A stretch of DNA of 64,000 nucleotides, taken from positions 124,001 to 188,000 of the forward strand of contig CAWCCQ010000007.1 of NCBI GenBank assembly GCA_963794215.1. Direction: 5' to 3'. The translations under genes were made by a program, and so were the position numbers. This document shows positions 41,944 through 50,141 of the stretch, piece by piece (the first letter of the stretch is position 1; each line of letters opens with the position of its first letter). The notes beneath the pieces are model-generated. The model had not been told where the DNA came from. It was given only the letters and a program-made list of their open reading frames with translations, and did no database searches. This DNA is from DATKRB01 sp963794215. GTDB taxonomy: Bacteria; Actinomycetota; Acidimicrobiia; Acidimicrobiales; RAAP-2.

Positions 41944-43242
41944 ATGGCTGGTGCAGATGGGACACGAGGAGCGACATTGCCGTTAGGCGGGCGACCTAAG
42001 ACGGGTCACGAAACATCCCCTGGAGCGCCCGCACGGGAGCTGGTTCCAGGTGGTGCGCCCGACGTCTCCCAAGAGGATCGGGCGCGCTCGACGTCCGAAC
42101 CGCCAAGCCCACCGGTCCCTCCGCCCGATCGGCGCCGTTGGGCGCGGCCTCGGTACCTCGTCACCATCTTGACGATCGTAGGGTTGGCCCTGGTGGTGAC
42201 CCGGCTCCACTCGGCCGAGCACGATGTCGCCACCGCGTGGCGGCACTTCAGCTGGTCCCGTCTTCCCTGGTTGATCGGCGCCTTCTCCGCGGAGGTGCTC
42301 TCGTTCTACTGCTACGCCCTCGTTCAGCGCCGGCTGCTGCGTGCGGGAGGAGCGCATTTGCGGCGCCGGACGATGTCCGCGCTTGCGCTGGCAGCCACCG
42401 GCGTGACCAACGTGGTCCCCGGCGGTTCGGCACCCGCGAGCGGCTGGCTCGTTAGCCAGTACCGCCGCCGTGGTGTTCCCATGCCCCTCGCGTTGTGGGC
42501 CGTGCTGGCCGGGGGCTTCGCGGCGACGGTGTCGGTCCTCTTCCTCCTGGCGCTGGGCGCGCTGATTGCGGGGCTGCTTCCGGTCTGGGCCTTCGCGGTT
42601 TGCCTGCTGGCCCTGGCCGGTGGGGGCATCGCAGTCGTGGCCGCATCGCACCACCTGGCCGAGGTCACCCGGTGGCTCGAGCGTCACCACTCGCGGCGTG
42701 GCGTCGAGCTGGTTCGAGAGCTGTCGCATCGGGCCGCTGGGGTGATGCGGTTCCGGGTCACCGTCCGTGGTGGGGCCGCCGTCCTGGGGCTGAGCCTGGC
42801 CAACTGGGCGATGGACGTGTTCGTGCTGATCTCGGCGTTCGGGCTGCTCGGTCTGCCCGTCCCCTGGCGAGCGGTCCTGTTCGCCTACGCCGTGGCACAG
42901 GTCGCCGGCAGCTTGGCGCCCCTGCCCGGAGGGATCGGGTTCGTCGAGGGGGGCATGATCGGAGGCTTTGCCCTCGCCGGCGCCAGCATCGGCAATGCGG
43001 TCGTCGCGACGATCGTGTACCGGGTGATCACGTGCTGGGCCGTCGCCGCAGCAGGAAGCCTGATGATCGTGATCATGAGCCGGCGCACCTCGAGGGCCGC
43101 CGACATCCACGGCGTGCCAGCGACCCAGGCGGTCGGAGCATCCGCGACCGAGGCGGTCGGAGCATCCGCGACCCAAGCGGATGGTGCGCCCGAGGCACTG
43201 CGCACAAGGCCCGGGGGCGGGGCCGACCGGCACGAACCGTGA
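41944..43242 (+). CDS. YbhN/UPF0104-family (lysylphosphatidylglycerol synthase-like) membrane protein
   Basis: About 432 residues. A proline-rich cytoplasmic N terminus of roughly 60 residues is followed by eight hydrophobic helices and the family features TGVTNVVPGGSAPASGWLVS, AVAQVAGSLAPLPGGIGFVE and GGMIGGFALAGASIGNAVVA. This fold is shared with the flippase part of MprF and with many proteins of unknown function thought to move lipids across the membrane. The catalytic lysyl-transfer domain of MprF is absent. The start ATG at 41944 is the most upstream with sensible composition; the exact start is uncertain. Near the end three copies of an 8-residue repeat occur. It is convergent with a four-helix protein gene. 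Confidence 0.83.
   Translation: MAGADGTRGATLPLGGRPKTGHETSPGAPARELVPGGAPDVSQEDRARSTSEPPSPPVPPPDRRRWARPRYLVTILTIVGLALVVTRLHSAEHDVATAWRHFSWSRLPWLIGAFSAEVLSFYCYALVQRRLLRAGGAHLRRRTMSALALAATGVTNVVPGGSAPASGWLVSQYRRRGVPMPLALWAVLAGGFAATVSVLFLLALGALIAGLLPVWAFAVCLLALAGGGIAVVAASHHLAEVTRWLERHHSRRGVELVRELSHRAAGVMRFRVTVRGGAAVLGLSLANWAMDVFVLISAFGLLGLPVPWRAVLFAYAVAQVAGSLAPLPGGIGFVEGGMIGGFALAGASIGNAVVATIVYRVITCWAVAAAGSLMIVIMSRRTSRAADIHGVPATQAVGASATEAVGASATQADGAPEALRTRPGGGADRHEP
43120..43191 (+). repeat. Three tandem 24-bp repeats at the end of the YbhN-type gene
   Basis: Units begin at 43120, 43144 and 43168 and encode ATQAVGAS, ATEAVGAS and ATQADGAP. The first two differ by one base. They lie in the disordered cytoplasmic tail, where tandem repeats can change copy number by slippage without breaking the frame. 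Confidence 0.85.
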
Positions 43243-43276
43243 CCTCGCCGGGCCAGTTGGCGACCGCCGGGGCCGA

Positions 43277-44146
43277 TCAGGAAGCAGACCAGGGGGGTTG
43301 GCTGGGCGCGGTCGGAGGTGGCGGCGCTCCGTAGGGGACGGGAGGCGGGGGACCGGGGGCGAACCCCCCCGCCTGTGGCACGCCGAGGTCGCCCACGCCC
43401 ACGCCTGGGGCGGGGGTCGGCGAGCCCGCCCACTCGGCGCCCGGTGGCGGAGGAGGTCGTGTGGGCGGTCGCACTGGGCGGATGGCGCGAAGCTCGGGCG
43501 GGAGCAGGCTCACGTGGAAGGCGGCCACGACGCCCGCCGCGAGGACGAGGTACAGCGCGCCAAGGACCACCCGCAGTGCATCCACGCGGGTGCCGCTGAG
43601 CTCGAAGACACCGGGTCCGAGAATCTGCACGACCTGATAGACGAGAACCACCGCTGACGCCGAGGCGATGAACACCGATACGAAGGTCACGCTCGCCACG
43701 TAACTCTGCGCCACCCTGCCCGCCGGCCCGCGCCGGCTGTCGGCGCCTTCGGCCAAGGCCAGGCCCCGGGGGAGGTGGGTGGAGAGCAGGATTGCCCCGA
43801 TGACCGTGACGATGGCCGTGATCACTGCTGCCCGGGCCACGGCATCGCCGACTGGGTGAAGCGCCAACCCATTGGTCGGCGGGTGATTGCCGATCAGCTG
43901 CACCAGCGCGTCAATGATCCCGAAGCTGCCGAAGACGACGGCGAACACGGCGAAGAACGAAACCCCGAAGTAGTAGACGACCAGCGGCCGACGCCCGACG
44001 GGATCCGGATCGGCCCGGTTCGCGACCACGATGACGACGAAGATGCCGATGACGGCGAGAACAAGGAAGAAAATGAGTACACCGGCGAGAAGGGCCGACG
44101 GGACTATCGAGAGCGCGCCGCCGGCAGAAAGCGACGCTGAGGTCAT
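43277..44146 (-). CDS. Four-helix membrane protein with proline-rich cytoplasmic tail
   Basis: The 289-residue protein has an N-terminal helix (LLAGVLIFFLVLAVIGIFVV) and three more (YYFGVSFFAVFAVVFGSFGI, AVITAIVTVIGAILLSTHLP, SYVASVTFVSVFIASASAVV), then a helix ALRVVLGALYLVLAAGVVAA. The arrangement resembles the DUF5671-type four-helix bundle. The last 70 residues are a repetitive proline/glycine-rich tail (RPPTRPPPPPGAEW and PPPPTAPSQPPW), probably an unstructured cytoplasmic region for protein binding. No catalytic residues are evident. The gene is convergent with the YbhN-type gene. Confidence 0.7.
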   Translation of the reverse strand: MTSASLSAGGALSIVPSALLAGVLIFFLVLAVIGIFVVIVVANRADPDPVGRRPLVVYYFGVSFFAVFAVVFGSFGIIDALVQLIGNHPPTNGLALHPVGDAVARAAVITAIVTVIGAILLSTHLPRGLALAEGADSRRGPAGRVAQSYVASVTFVSVFIASASAVVLVYQVVQILGPGVFELSGTRVDALRVVLGALYLVLAAGVVAAFHVSLLPPELRAIRPVRPPTRPPPPPGAEWAGSPTPAPGVGVGDLGVPQAGGFAPGPPPPVPYGAPPPPTAPSQPPWSAS

Positions 44147-44380
44147 GGTCGCATTGTTGGGGTTGAGTGGAGGGAAGTCAATCGTTGTCGCTCGAGGCCT
44201 CAGGCGCGGGTTGTTCGTTGACCCAGATCGGCGGGTTGGTAGCGGACGCCCATTGTTGGTCGTTCGCTAATGTCACGTCGGGCCCGTGGTGGTCCCGATG
44301 GCCTTGTCCGAGGTCGCCGCGTGCAGTGAGCCTCTCGGGAGCCTTCGAGCAGAGACGACACGACGGGGGTCGCGGTGACA

Positions 44381-45262
44381 ATGTCCAGGGACGACGTCCG
44401 CCAGGTGGACGTGCGTGGGCGAGACGGGATCCGCCTGCGTGCCGATGTGGTCGGTGAGCAAGGGTCTCCCGCAGTGGTCCTGCTCCACGGGGGTGGCCAA
44501 ACCCGCCACTCGTGGGGCACCACTGCCGGTGCGCTCGCTGATGCCGGTTGGATCGCCTACACGGTGGACCTGCGCGGACACGGCGAGAGCGCCTGGCCCG
44601 AGGACGGTGACTACAGCCTCGACGCCTTCGCGGGCGACATCGAGGCGATCGCCGGCCAGTTCGCCGAGCCCCCGGCCCTCGTGGGAGCGTCGCTCGGTGG
44701 CGTCGCTTCCCTGCTGGCCGTCGGAGAGAGCGAGACACCGGTCGCCGGCGCGCTGGTGCTTGTCGACGTGGCCCCGCGGATCGAGGCTTCCGGCGCCCAG
44801 CGGATCGGTGACTTCATGACCGCCCGACTCGAGGAAGGCTACGGCTCGCTCGAGGAGGTCGCCGATGCGATCGCCGCCTACAACCCGCACCGGCCCCGCC
44901 CGAGTGACCTGTCCGGCCTCGAAAAGAATCTTCGGCGCCGCGAGGACGGCCGATGGACCTGGCACTGGGATCCTCGCTTCATGGCATGGCGCGACCAGGG
45001 TGACGTTCCCCGACCAAGTCGGCTCATCGACGCGGACCGTCTCGAGCAGGCAGCGCGCCGGGTACGGATACCCATGCTGCTCATCCGAGGGCGGATGAGC
45101 GATCTCTTGAGCGAGGAAGGTGCGCGCGAGCTTCTCCAGCTTGTACCCCATGCCCAGTTCGCGGACGTCGAAGGTGCCGGCCACATGGTGGCCGGCGATC
45201 GCAACGATCTGTTCAACGGGGCCGTGACCTCGTTCCTCGGGGCGAACCGCCGCTCGTCCTGA
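44381..45262 (+). CDS. Alpha/beta hydrolase
   Basis: The 293-residue protein has the alpha/beta hydrolase catalytic triad: the nucleophile Ser in VGASLGGVASLL near residue 104, an acid in LIRGRMSDLLSEEG and the His in VEGAGHMVAGD. VVLLHGGGQTRHSW supplies the oxyanion hole (HGGG), and VDLRGHGESAWPEDGDYSLD is the usual loop. This combination is close to epoxide hydrolase, haloperoxidase or ester-hydrolase branches; the Asp nucleophile of epoxide hydrolases is replaced by Ser, so an esterase or peroxidase-type role is more likely. The start could also be a GTG two codons upstream. Not in an obvious operon. Confidence 0.88.
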   Translation: MSRDDVRQVDVRGRDGIRLRADVVGEQGSPAVVLLHGGGQTRHSWGTTAGALADAGWIAYTVDLRGHGESAWPEDGDYSLDAFAGDIEAIAGQFAEPPALVGASLGGVASLLAVGESETPVAGALVLVDVAPRIEASGAQRIGDFMTARLEEGYGSLEEVADAIAAYNPHRPRPSDLSGLEKNLRRREDGRWTWHWDPRFMAWRDQGDVPRPSRLIDADRLEQAARRVRIPMLLIRGRMSDLLSEEGARELLQLVPHAQFADVEGAGHMVAGDRNDLFNGAVTSFLGANRRSS

Positions 45263-45309
45263 CGCCTCCACCCCGAGGGCTCGCTATGGTGAGCCGCCTG
45301 GCCGTGACG

Positions 45310-45627
45310 TCATCTCCGTGGCGGCGGTGTCGGCCCGGGTCGACCGTCCCCTTTGTCGGCTACCACGTCGACGGCACGCCAGAAGGCCACGAAGTCACGG
45401 ATTTCCTCAGCCGCGGCAAACGGTTGGTCGTAGAACCACGCAGCATCCGCGTCCAACGAGCCGTCCACGCGCACCGAGTAGTAGCTGGCGTCCCCCTTCC
45501 ACGGACAGTGCGTGTGAGTCTCGCTCGGCACGAGGAACTCGTGCCGGACACTGGCGGGTGGAAAGTAGTGGTTCCCCTCGACCACGATCGTGTCGTCACT
45601 CTCGGCGATCACTGTGCCGTTGAACAT
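45310..45627 (-). CDS. DUF427-family protein
   Basis: The 105-residue protein has the DUF427 core: FNGTVIAESDDTIVVEGNHY, FPPASVRHEFLVPSETHTHC, PWKGDASYYSVRVDG and AAWFYDQPFAAAEEIRDFVA, the THCPWKGxAxYY motif being the most characteristic. Members form small beta-tent folds of unassigned function and are widespread in actinobacteria and proteobacteria. No signal peptide is seen. The gene is convergent with the alpha/beta hydrolase and divergent from the acyl-CoA dehydrogenase operon, sharing with the latter a gap that holds a direct repeat. Confidence 0.92.
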   Translation of the reverse strand: MFNGTVIAESDDTIVVEGNHYFPPASVRHEFLVPSETHTHCPWKGDASYYSVRVDGSLDADAAWFYDQPFAAAEEIRDFVAFWRAVDVVADKGDGRPGPTPPPRR

Positions 45628-45735
45628 CGCGGGGCTGTCATGGTCTGCACAACGGCGAGTACTGCCGCAATGTTCCCGCGCAACTGTTCCCCCAGCGCTG
45701 GAGCCCGATAGCGCGACGGCCGCTACACCCGTCGT

Positions 45736-45781
45736 AGTCCAGGCGACCGAGGTGCACTCGCAGTCCAGGCGACCGAGGTGC
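45736..45781. repeat. 20-bp direct repeat upstream of acyl-CoA dehydrogenase operon
   Basis: agtccaggcgaccgaggtg followed by c occurs at 45736 and again at 45762, a 26-bp period, and similar bases (tcgcagt) follow each copy. The second copy ends about 22 bases before the operon's start codon. It could be an operator for a fatty-acid-type regulator or a slippage product. Confidence 0.7.
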
Positions 45782-45803
45782 TTCTCGCAGTACGGTGACT
45801 TGG

Positions 45804-46934
45804 ATGAGGTTCGAGCCGGCCGAGCTCACTGAGGCCGAACGCGCGCTGCAGACCGAGGTTCGGACCCTTCTCGACGAGTTGTTGGCGCCCGGCACTTACG
45901 AGCCGGGGCTCGGGATGGCTGCCGGGGCCTCTAAGGAACTTTCCCTGGCGCTCGGTCGCAAAGGGCTGCTCGGCATGGCGCTGCCAGTGGCCTACGGCGG
46001 CGGCGACCGCAGCGCGGTCGAGCGTTTCATCGTGGTCGAAGAGCTCCTCCGTCGGGGGGCGCCCGTGGAGCACCACTGGATCGCCGACCGCCAAAGCGGG
46101 CCGGTCATCAACCGCTTCGGGACCGAGGGGCAAAAGCGACGCTTCTTACCGGGCATCTGCCGGGGCGAGCTGTCCTTTTGCATCGGGATGAGCGAGCCGG
46201 ACGCGGGGAGCGACCTTGCTGGCGTAAAGGCGCAGGCGACCAAGGTGGACGGGGGCTGGGAGCTCACGGGCACCAAGATCTGGACGAGCAATGCCCATAT
46301 CGCCGACTACGTCATCACGTTGTGCCGCACGTCGCAGACCGACAACCGCCACGACGGCCTGAGCCAGCTGGTCGTCGACCTCCGCTCCCCGGGCGTGACG
46401 GTGAGCCCCATCCGCTTCCTCGACGGTACGTCGGACTTCAACGAGGTCGTGTTCGACGCGGTGTTCGTCCCCGACGACGACCTGCTCGGGGTGGAGGGCG
46501 AGGGCTGGCTGCAGAACACATCGGAGCTGAGCTACGAGCGTGCTGGTCCCGAACGCTGGTTGTCGCCCTACCTCGTGGTGGAGCGATTTCTAGCCGAGCA
46601 CGGCGACGCGCTTGGGGAGCGAGCCGTCGAATTCCTCGGTGACGTGGTCGCCCGGTGGTGGGGCATTCGCCAGCTGTCCTTGTCGGTCGCGAGAATGATC
46701 GACCAAGGTCGCTCGCCGTCGGCCCACTCCGCGGTGGGCAAGGATCTCGGGACGCAGTTCGAACAAGACGTGATGGCCCGCATCCAGACGCTCGTGGACG
46801 ACGAGCCGTCACCCCAGGCGCTCGGCGCATTCGACCGCTTGCTCGCCCGCGCCTTGCTGGTAGCGCCCTCGTGGACCATTCGAGGAGGGACCAACGAGAT
46901 CCTGCGGACGGTCATCGCCAAGGGGCTGCGATGA
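45804..46934 (+). CDS. Acyl-CoA dehydrogenase, probable catalytic subunit of a heteromer
   Basis: The 376-residue protein has normal ACAD architecture: an N-terminal helical domain (LTEAERALQTEVRTLLDELL), FCIGMSEPDAGSDLAGVKAQ in the FAD-binding beta domain, LTGTKIWTSNAHIADYVITL, and the C-terminal WTIRGGTNEILRTVIAKGLR. The usual catalytic Glu before the G-T-N-E motif is replaced by Gly (RGGTNEI), so the base is probably the Glu in the SYERAG segment, as in isovaleryl-CoA dehydrogenase-type and FadE/ChsE enzymes. ACADs oxidise acyl-CoA to trans-2-enoyl-CoA with FAD. Its stop overlaps the next ACAD gene's ATG by four bases. A direct repeat lies upstream. The ATG start is chosen over a GTG three codons earlier. 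Confidence 0.9.
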   Translation: MRFEPAELTEAERALQTEVRTLLDELLAPGTYEPGLGMAAGASKELSLALGRKGLLGMALPVAYGGGDRSAVERFIVVEELLRRGAPVEHHWIADRQSGPVINRFGTEGQKRRFLPGICRGELSFCIGMSEPDAGSDLAGVKAQATKVDGGWELTGTKIWTSNAHIADYVITLCRTSQTDNRHDGLSQLVVDLRSPGVTVSPIRFLDGTSDFNEVVFDAVFVPDDDLLGVEGEGWLQNTSELSYERAGPERWLSPYLVVERFLAEHGDALGERAVEFLGDVVARWWGIRQLSLSVARMIDQGRSPSAHSAVGKDLGTQFEQDVMARIQTLVDDEPSPQALGAFDRLLARALLVAPSWTIRGGTNEILRTVIAKGLR

Positions 46935-47983
46935 CCGACGACCTGCTGGTCGAGACGGCCCAACGCGCGTTGGCCGCGACCTGCACCCATGAGGCAATCC
47001 AGGCGGCCGAATCGCTCGGATGGGCGTCCAACATCTGGGACACCGTCGCATCGATCGGCTTGCCATGGATTTCGGTGCCCGAGGCGGCCGGTGGAGCCGG
47101 CGGGACGGTAAGTGACGCGGTGGCGGTCCTCGGCCTGGCGGGCGCGCATGCGGCCCCCATCCCCATCGCCGAAACCGGATTGCTCGCCGGCTGGTTGTTG
47201 GCCACTGCCGGGCTCGACGTGCCCGAAGGCCCGAGCACGGTGGTACCCGGACAGGCGGGCGACGATCTCTCGCTCAAAGGGGACGCGCTCGTCGGCACCG
47301 CACGCCGCGTGCCCTGGGCCCGCTCGGTGGAGCACATCGTGGCGCTTGTCGACGGCCAGGTGGTGTCCGTGTCCGTCGATCCTGCACGTGCCCAAATCGA
47401 CCACGCGATCAATCTCGCCGGCGAGCCGCGTGACACCGTGACCTTTGCGACCGTTGCCGTCGAGCAGTCGGCTCCTGCGGGGCCGGGGGTCGACATCGAT
47501 GCGCTCAGGTACCGGGGCGCCCTCAGCCGGGTCGCCTTGATGGCCGGGGCTCTGCGGGCGATGGCCGATCGCACCGCCCGCTACGCCGACGAGCGGGTGC
47601 AGTTCGGGCGAGCCATTTCCGGGTTCCAGGCCGTGCAGGCCTTAGTGGTGCGCTGCGCCGAGGAGGCGGCCCTGGTCGATTTGGTCGCCCAGGTGGCGGC
47701 ACGACGCGCCGATGAAGGCGACGCGCGCTTCGAGATCGCGGCGGCCAAGCTCCTGGCCAACGACGCGGCCAGGACGGCGACCAGAGCGGCACACCAAGTG
47801 CACGGGGCGATGGGAATGACCCAGGAGCACTCGCTCCATCAGCTCACCCGGAGGTTGTGGTCGTGGCGGGCCGAGTACGGCGACAGATGGTCCGCTCACC
47901 TGGGCCGTGCCGTGGTCGCCGGAGGGCCCGACATGCTCTACCGGACCATCGCCGACGGATCGGCAGCCGCCAGCATGGAGTGA
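46931..47983 (+). CDS. Acyl-CoA dehydrogenase, partner subunit
   Basis: The 350-residue protein is a second ACAD-fold protein: an N-terminal helical half (PWISVPEAAGGAGGTVSDAV, PIPIAETGLLAGWLLATAGL), a beta domain (ALVGTARRVPWARSVEHIVA) and the C-terminal helical part with YADERVQFGRAISGFQAVQA and HQVHGAMGMTQEHSLHQLTR. The first part of the usual FAD/substrate motif (CxxxxSEPxAGS) is missing, and no catalytic Glu is evident. In actinobacterial steroid and acyl-chain degradation, pairs of adjacent FadE genes form alpha2beta2 heterotetramers in which one subunit lacks a complete site. The 4-base ATGA overlap fits this. Confidence 0.88.
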   Translation: MTDDLLVETAQRALAATCTHEAIQAAESLGWASNIWDTVASIGLPWISVPEAAGGAGGTVSDAVAVLGLAGAHAAPIPIAETGLLAGWLLATAGLDVPEGPSTVVPGQAGDDLSLKGDALVGTARRVPWARSVEHIVALVDGQVVSVSVDPARAQIDHAINLAGEPRDTVTFATVAVEQSAPAGPGVDIDALRYRGALSRVALMAGALRAMADRTARYADERVQFGRAISGFQAVQALVVRCAEEAALVDLVAQVAARRADEGDARFEIAAAKLLANDAARTATRAAHQVHGAMGMTQEHSLHQLTRRLWSWRAEYGDRWSAHLGRAVVAGGPDMLYRTIADGSAAASME

Positions 47984-48038
47984 CCGGTCAGCCGAGGCAC
48001 CGGTATCCGACGCCGGCTTGCCGATAGGGTGCCCGAGC

Positions 48039-49007
48039 ATGAACTACACGCATCTCGGTCGTACCGGGCTGAGCGTCAGCCGCCTGTGTCTCGGCACCAT
48101 GAACTTCGGACCCGAGACCAGCGAGACGGACTCGTTCGCCATCATGGATCGCGCCCACGAGGTTGGCATCAACTTCTTCGACACGGCCAACTTCTACGGG
48201 CGTACGAAGGGCCCGGGGGCTACCGAGGGGATCATCGGGCGATGGTTCGAGAAGGGCGACGGCCGACGAGAGCGCACGGTGTTGGCAACCAAACTGTTTG
48301 TCAGCATGGGGAACTGGCCCAACGAGGGCCGGCTGTCCGCACTTAACATCAAGCGAGCCTGCGATGCATCGTTGCGTCGCCTCCAGACCGACTACATCGA
48401 CCTCTACCAAATGCACCACATCGACCGCACTACGCCCTGGGACGAGATCTGGGAGGCGATGGAGGTGCTTCGCCTGCAGGGCAAGATCCTCTATGTCGGT
48501 TCGTCGAACTTCGCCGGTTGGCACATCGCCAAGGCGCAGGGCGTCGCCAGGGCACGCAACTTCACCGGGTTGGTGAGCGAGCAGTCCCTCTATAACCTGC
48601 TCGCTCGAAGCGTCGAGCTGGAGGTGTTGCCCGCGGCGGCCGACTTGGGGGTGGGGGTCATTCCGTGGTCGCCACTCCAGAGCGGTTTGCTCGGTGGGGT
48701 GGTCCGCAAGGAACGCGAGGGGAGCCGACGCAACCAACGCTTGGCCGCAGCCGACGATGCGTTACGTGCCACGCTCGGGGCGTACGAAGACCTGTGCGCC
48801 TCCCTCGGTGAGGAGCCGGCGACCGTGGCTCTGGCCTGGTTGCTCGGTCGGCCGGGAGTCACCAGTCCGATCATTGGTCCGAGGACCGTCGACCAGTTCG
48901 ACGGCGCGCTGCGCGCCTTGGAAGTCACCCTCGAGCCCGAGGTGCTCGAGCGGCTCGACGTCTTGTTTCCGGGCCACCGGTCCGCCCCCGAGGATTACGC
49001 CTGGTGA
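48039..49007 (+). CDS. Aldo/keto reductase
   Basis: The 322-residue protein is a (beta/alpha)8 aldo/keto reductase of the AKR11/12-like bacterial type. The catalytic tetrad is visible as the Asp-Tyr pair in FFDTANFYG, the Lys in TVLATKLFV and the His in LYQMHHIDR. The NADPH-binding part GVGVIPWSPLQSGLLGG and PGVTSPIIGPRTVDQFDGAL is normal. The start MNYTHLGRTGLSVSRLCLGT matches the family. It would reduce aldehydes or ketones with NADPH. The gene lies downstream of the two acyl-CoA dehydrogenase genes with a 55-base gap and is convergent with a second aldo/keto reductase gene. Confidence 0.95.
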   Translation: MNYTHLGRTGLSVSRLCLGTMNFGPETSETDSFAIMDRAHEVGINFFDTANFYGRTKGPGATEGIIGRWFEKGDGRRERTVLATKLFVSMGNWPNEGRLSALNIKRACDASLRRLQTDYIDLYQMHHIDRTTPWDEIWEAMEVLRLQGKILYVGSSNFAGWHIAKAQGVARARNFTGLVSEQSLYNLLARSVELEVLPAAADLGVGVIPWSPLQSGLLGGVVRKEREGSRRNQRLAAADDALRATLGAYEDLCASLGEEPATVALAWLLGRPGVTSPIIGPRTVDQFDGALRALEVTLEPEVLERLDVLFPGHRSAPEDYAW

Positions 49008-49052
49008 GCGCGCCCTGGTGAGCCGGGGCGACCGGCGATGCGGGGCCCGCGC

Positions 49053-50042
49053 TCAGCGGTCGGCGTCGCCCTTGCGGTAGGGAGTGGTCAGCTCCTCGAG
49101 CTCGGCCAGCAGGTCGTCGTCGATGATGGTCTCGACCGCGCGCACGGAGTCCTCGAGCTGTTCGGGCCGGCTGGCACCCACGATCGGTGAGGTGATGGCC
49201 GGATTGGCCAGGACCCACGCGACGGCCAGCGTGGTGAGCGAGACGCCAGCCCGTGCCGCGATGGCTGCCAGGCGCTCAACCGTCTCGAACTCGCGGTCGT
49301 GCCAGTAACGCTGCTGGTAGATCCGACCGGCTGTCCCCAAGGTAAACCGGGTCCCCTCTGTCGGTCCGCCGGGGTGGTGCTTGCCGGTGAGCAGGCCGCC
49401 GGCCAGCGGATTGTACGGAATCACGCCGATCCCCTCTTCGAGACAGAGAGGAAACAGGTCGCGCTCGAACTCCCTGAAGAGCAGGTTGTACCGGGGTTGC
49501 ACCGAGTCGAATCGGACAACCCGTGCCACTTCGGAGCGCCCGAGCGCTCGGGCCAGTCGGAAGGCGAGCCAGTTGCTCACGCCGACATAACGAGCCTTGC
49601 CGGAGCGCACGACGTCGTCGAGTGCGCCGAGCGTCTCGTCGACCGGCGTGGACGGGTCGTAGCCGTGCAGCTGGTACAAGTCGACGTAGTCGGTGTCCAA
49701 GCGGCGCAGGGAACCGTCGATGGCGTCGAGGATGTGCTTGCGCGACGCTCCGCGGTCCCACGGCGACGGACCGGTGGGGGCGAAGCACTTTGTGGCGACG
49801 ATGAAGCGGTCGCGTCGACCCCGTAGCCAGCGTCCGAGGATTTCCTCGGTCCGGCCGACGGTCGAACCGTCGCCCCCCAGGGGGTAGGCGTCGGCGGTGT
49901 CGAGGAAGGTGATACCGGCCTCGTCCGCCGCATTGAGGATGGCGCCGGACGCTTCCTCGTCGCACTGCAATCCAAAGGTCATGGTGCCGAGGCACAGGCG
50001 GGACACTTTCAGTCCCGTTCGGCCGAGGCGAACGTGTTCCAT
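49053..50042 (-). CDS. Aldo/keto reductase (second copy)
   Basis: The 329-residue protein is another aldo/keto reductase, only distantly like its neighbour. The tetrad appears as Asp and Tyr in FLDTADAYPLGG, Lys in FIVATKCFAPTG and His in LYQLHGYDP. GVIPYNPLAGGLLTGKHHP and NPAITSPIVGASRPEQLEDS form the NADPH site. The start MEHVRLGRTGLKVSRLCLGT is the usual one. The protein fits the group that includes YghZ/IolS-like reductases. The two convergent genes may reduce different carbonyls. The malic enzyme gene begins in the opposite direction about 100 bases away. Confidence 0.95.
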   Translation of the reverse strand: MEHVRLGRTGLKVSRLCLGTMTFGLQCDEEASGAILNAADEAGITFLDTADAYPLGGDGSTVGRTEEILGRWLRGRRDRFIVATKCFAPTGPSPWDRGASRKHILDAIDGSLRRLDTDYVDLYQLHGYDPSTPVDETLGALDDVVRSGKARYVGVSNWLAFRLARALGRSEVARVVRFDSVQPRYNLLFREFERDLFPLCLEEGIGVIPYNPLAGGLLTGKHHPGGPTEGTRFTLGTAGRIYQQRYWHDREFETVERLAAIAARAGVSLTTLAVAWVLANPAITSPIVGASRPEQLEDSVRAVETIIDDDLLAELEELTTPYRKGDADR

Positions 50043-50141
50043 CGTGCCTCCATCGTCGGCTGGTAGCCCGCCGCGGCAGACGACGCCTCGGGGGGATGGC
50101 GAACGGTCTGGCAGCATACCGGCCTCGGTATCCTTCGTCCC

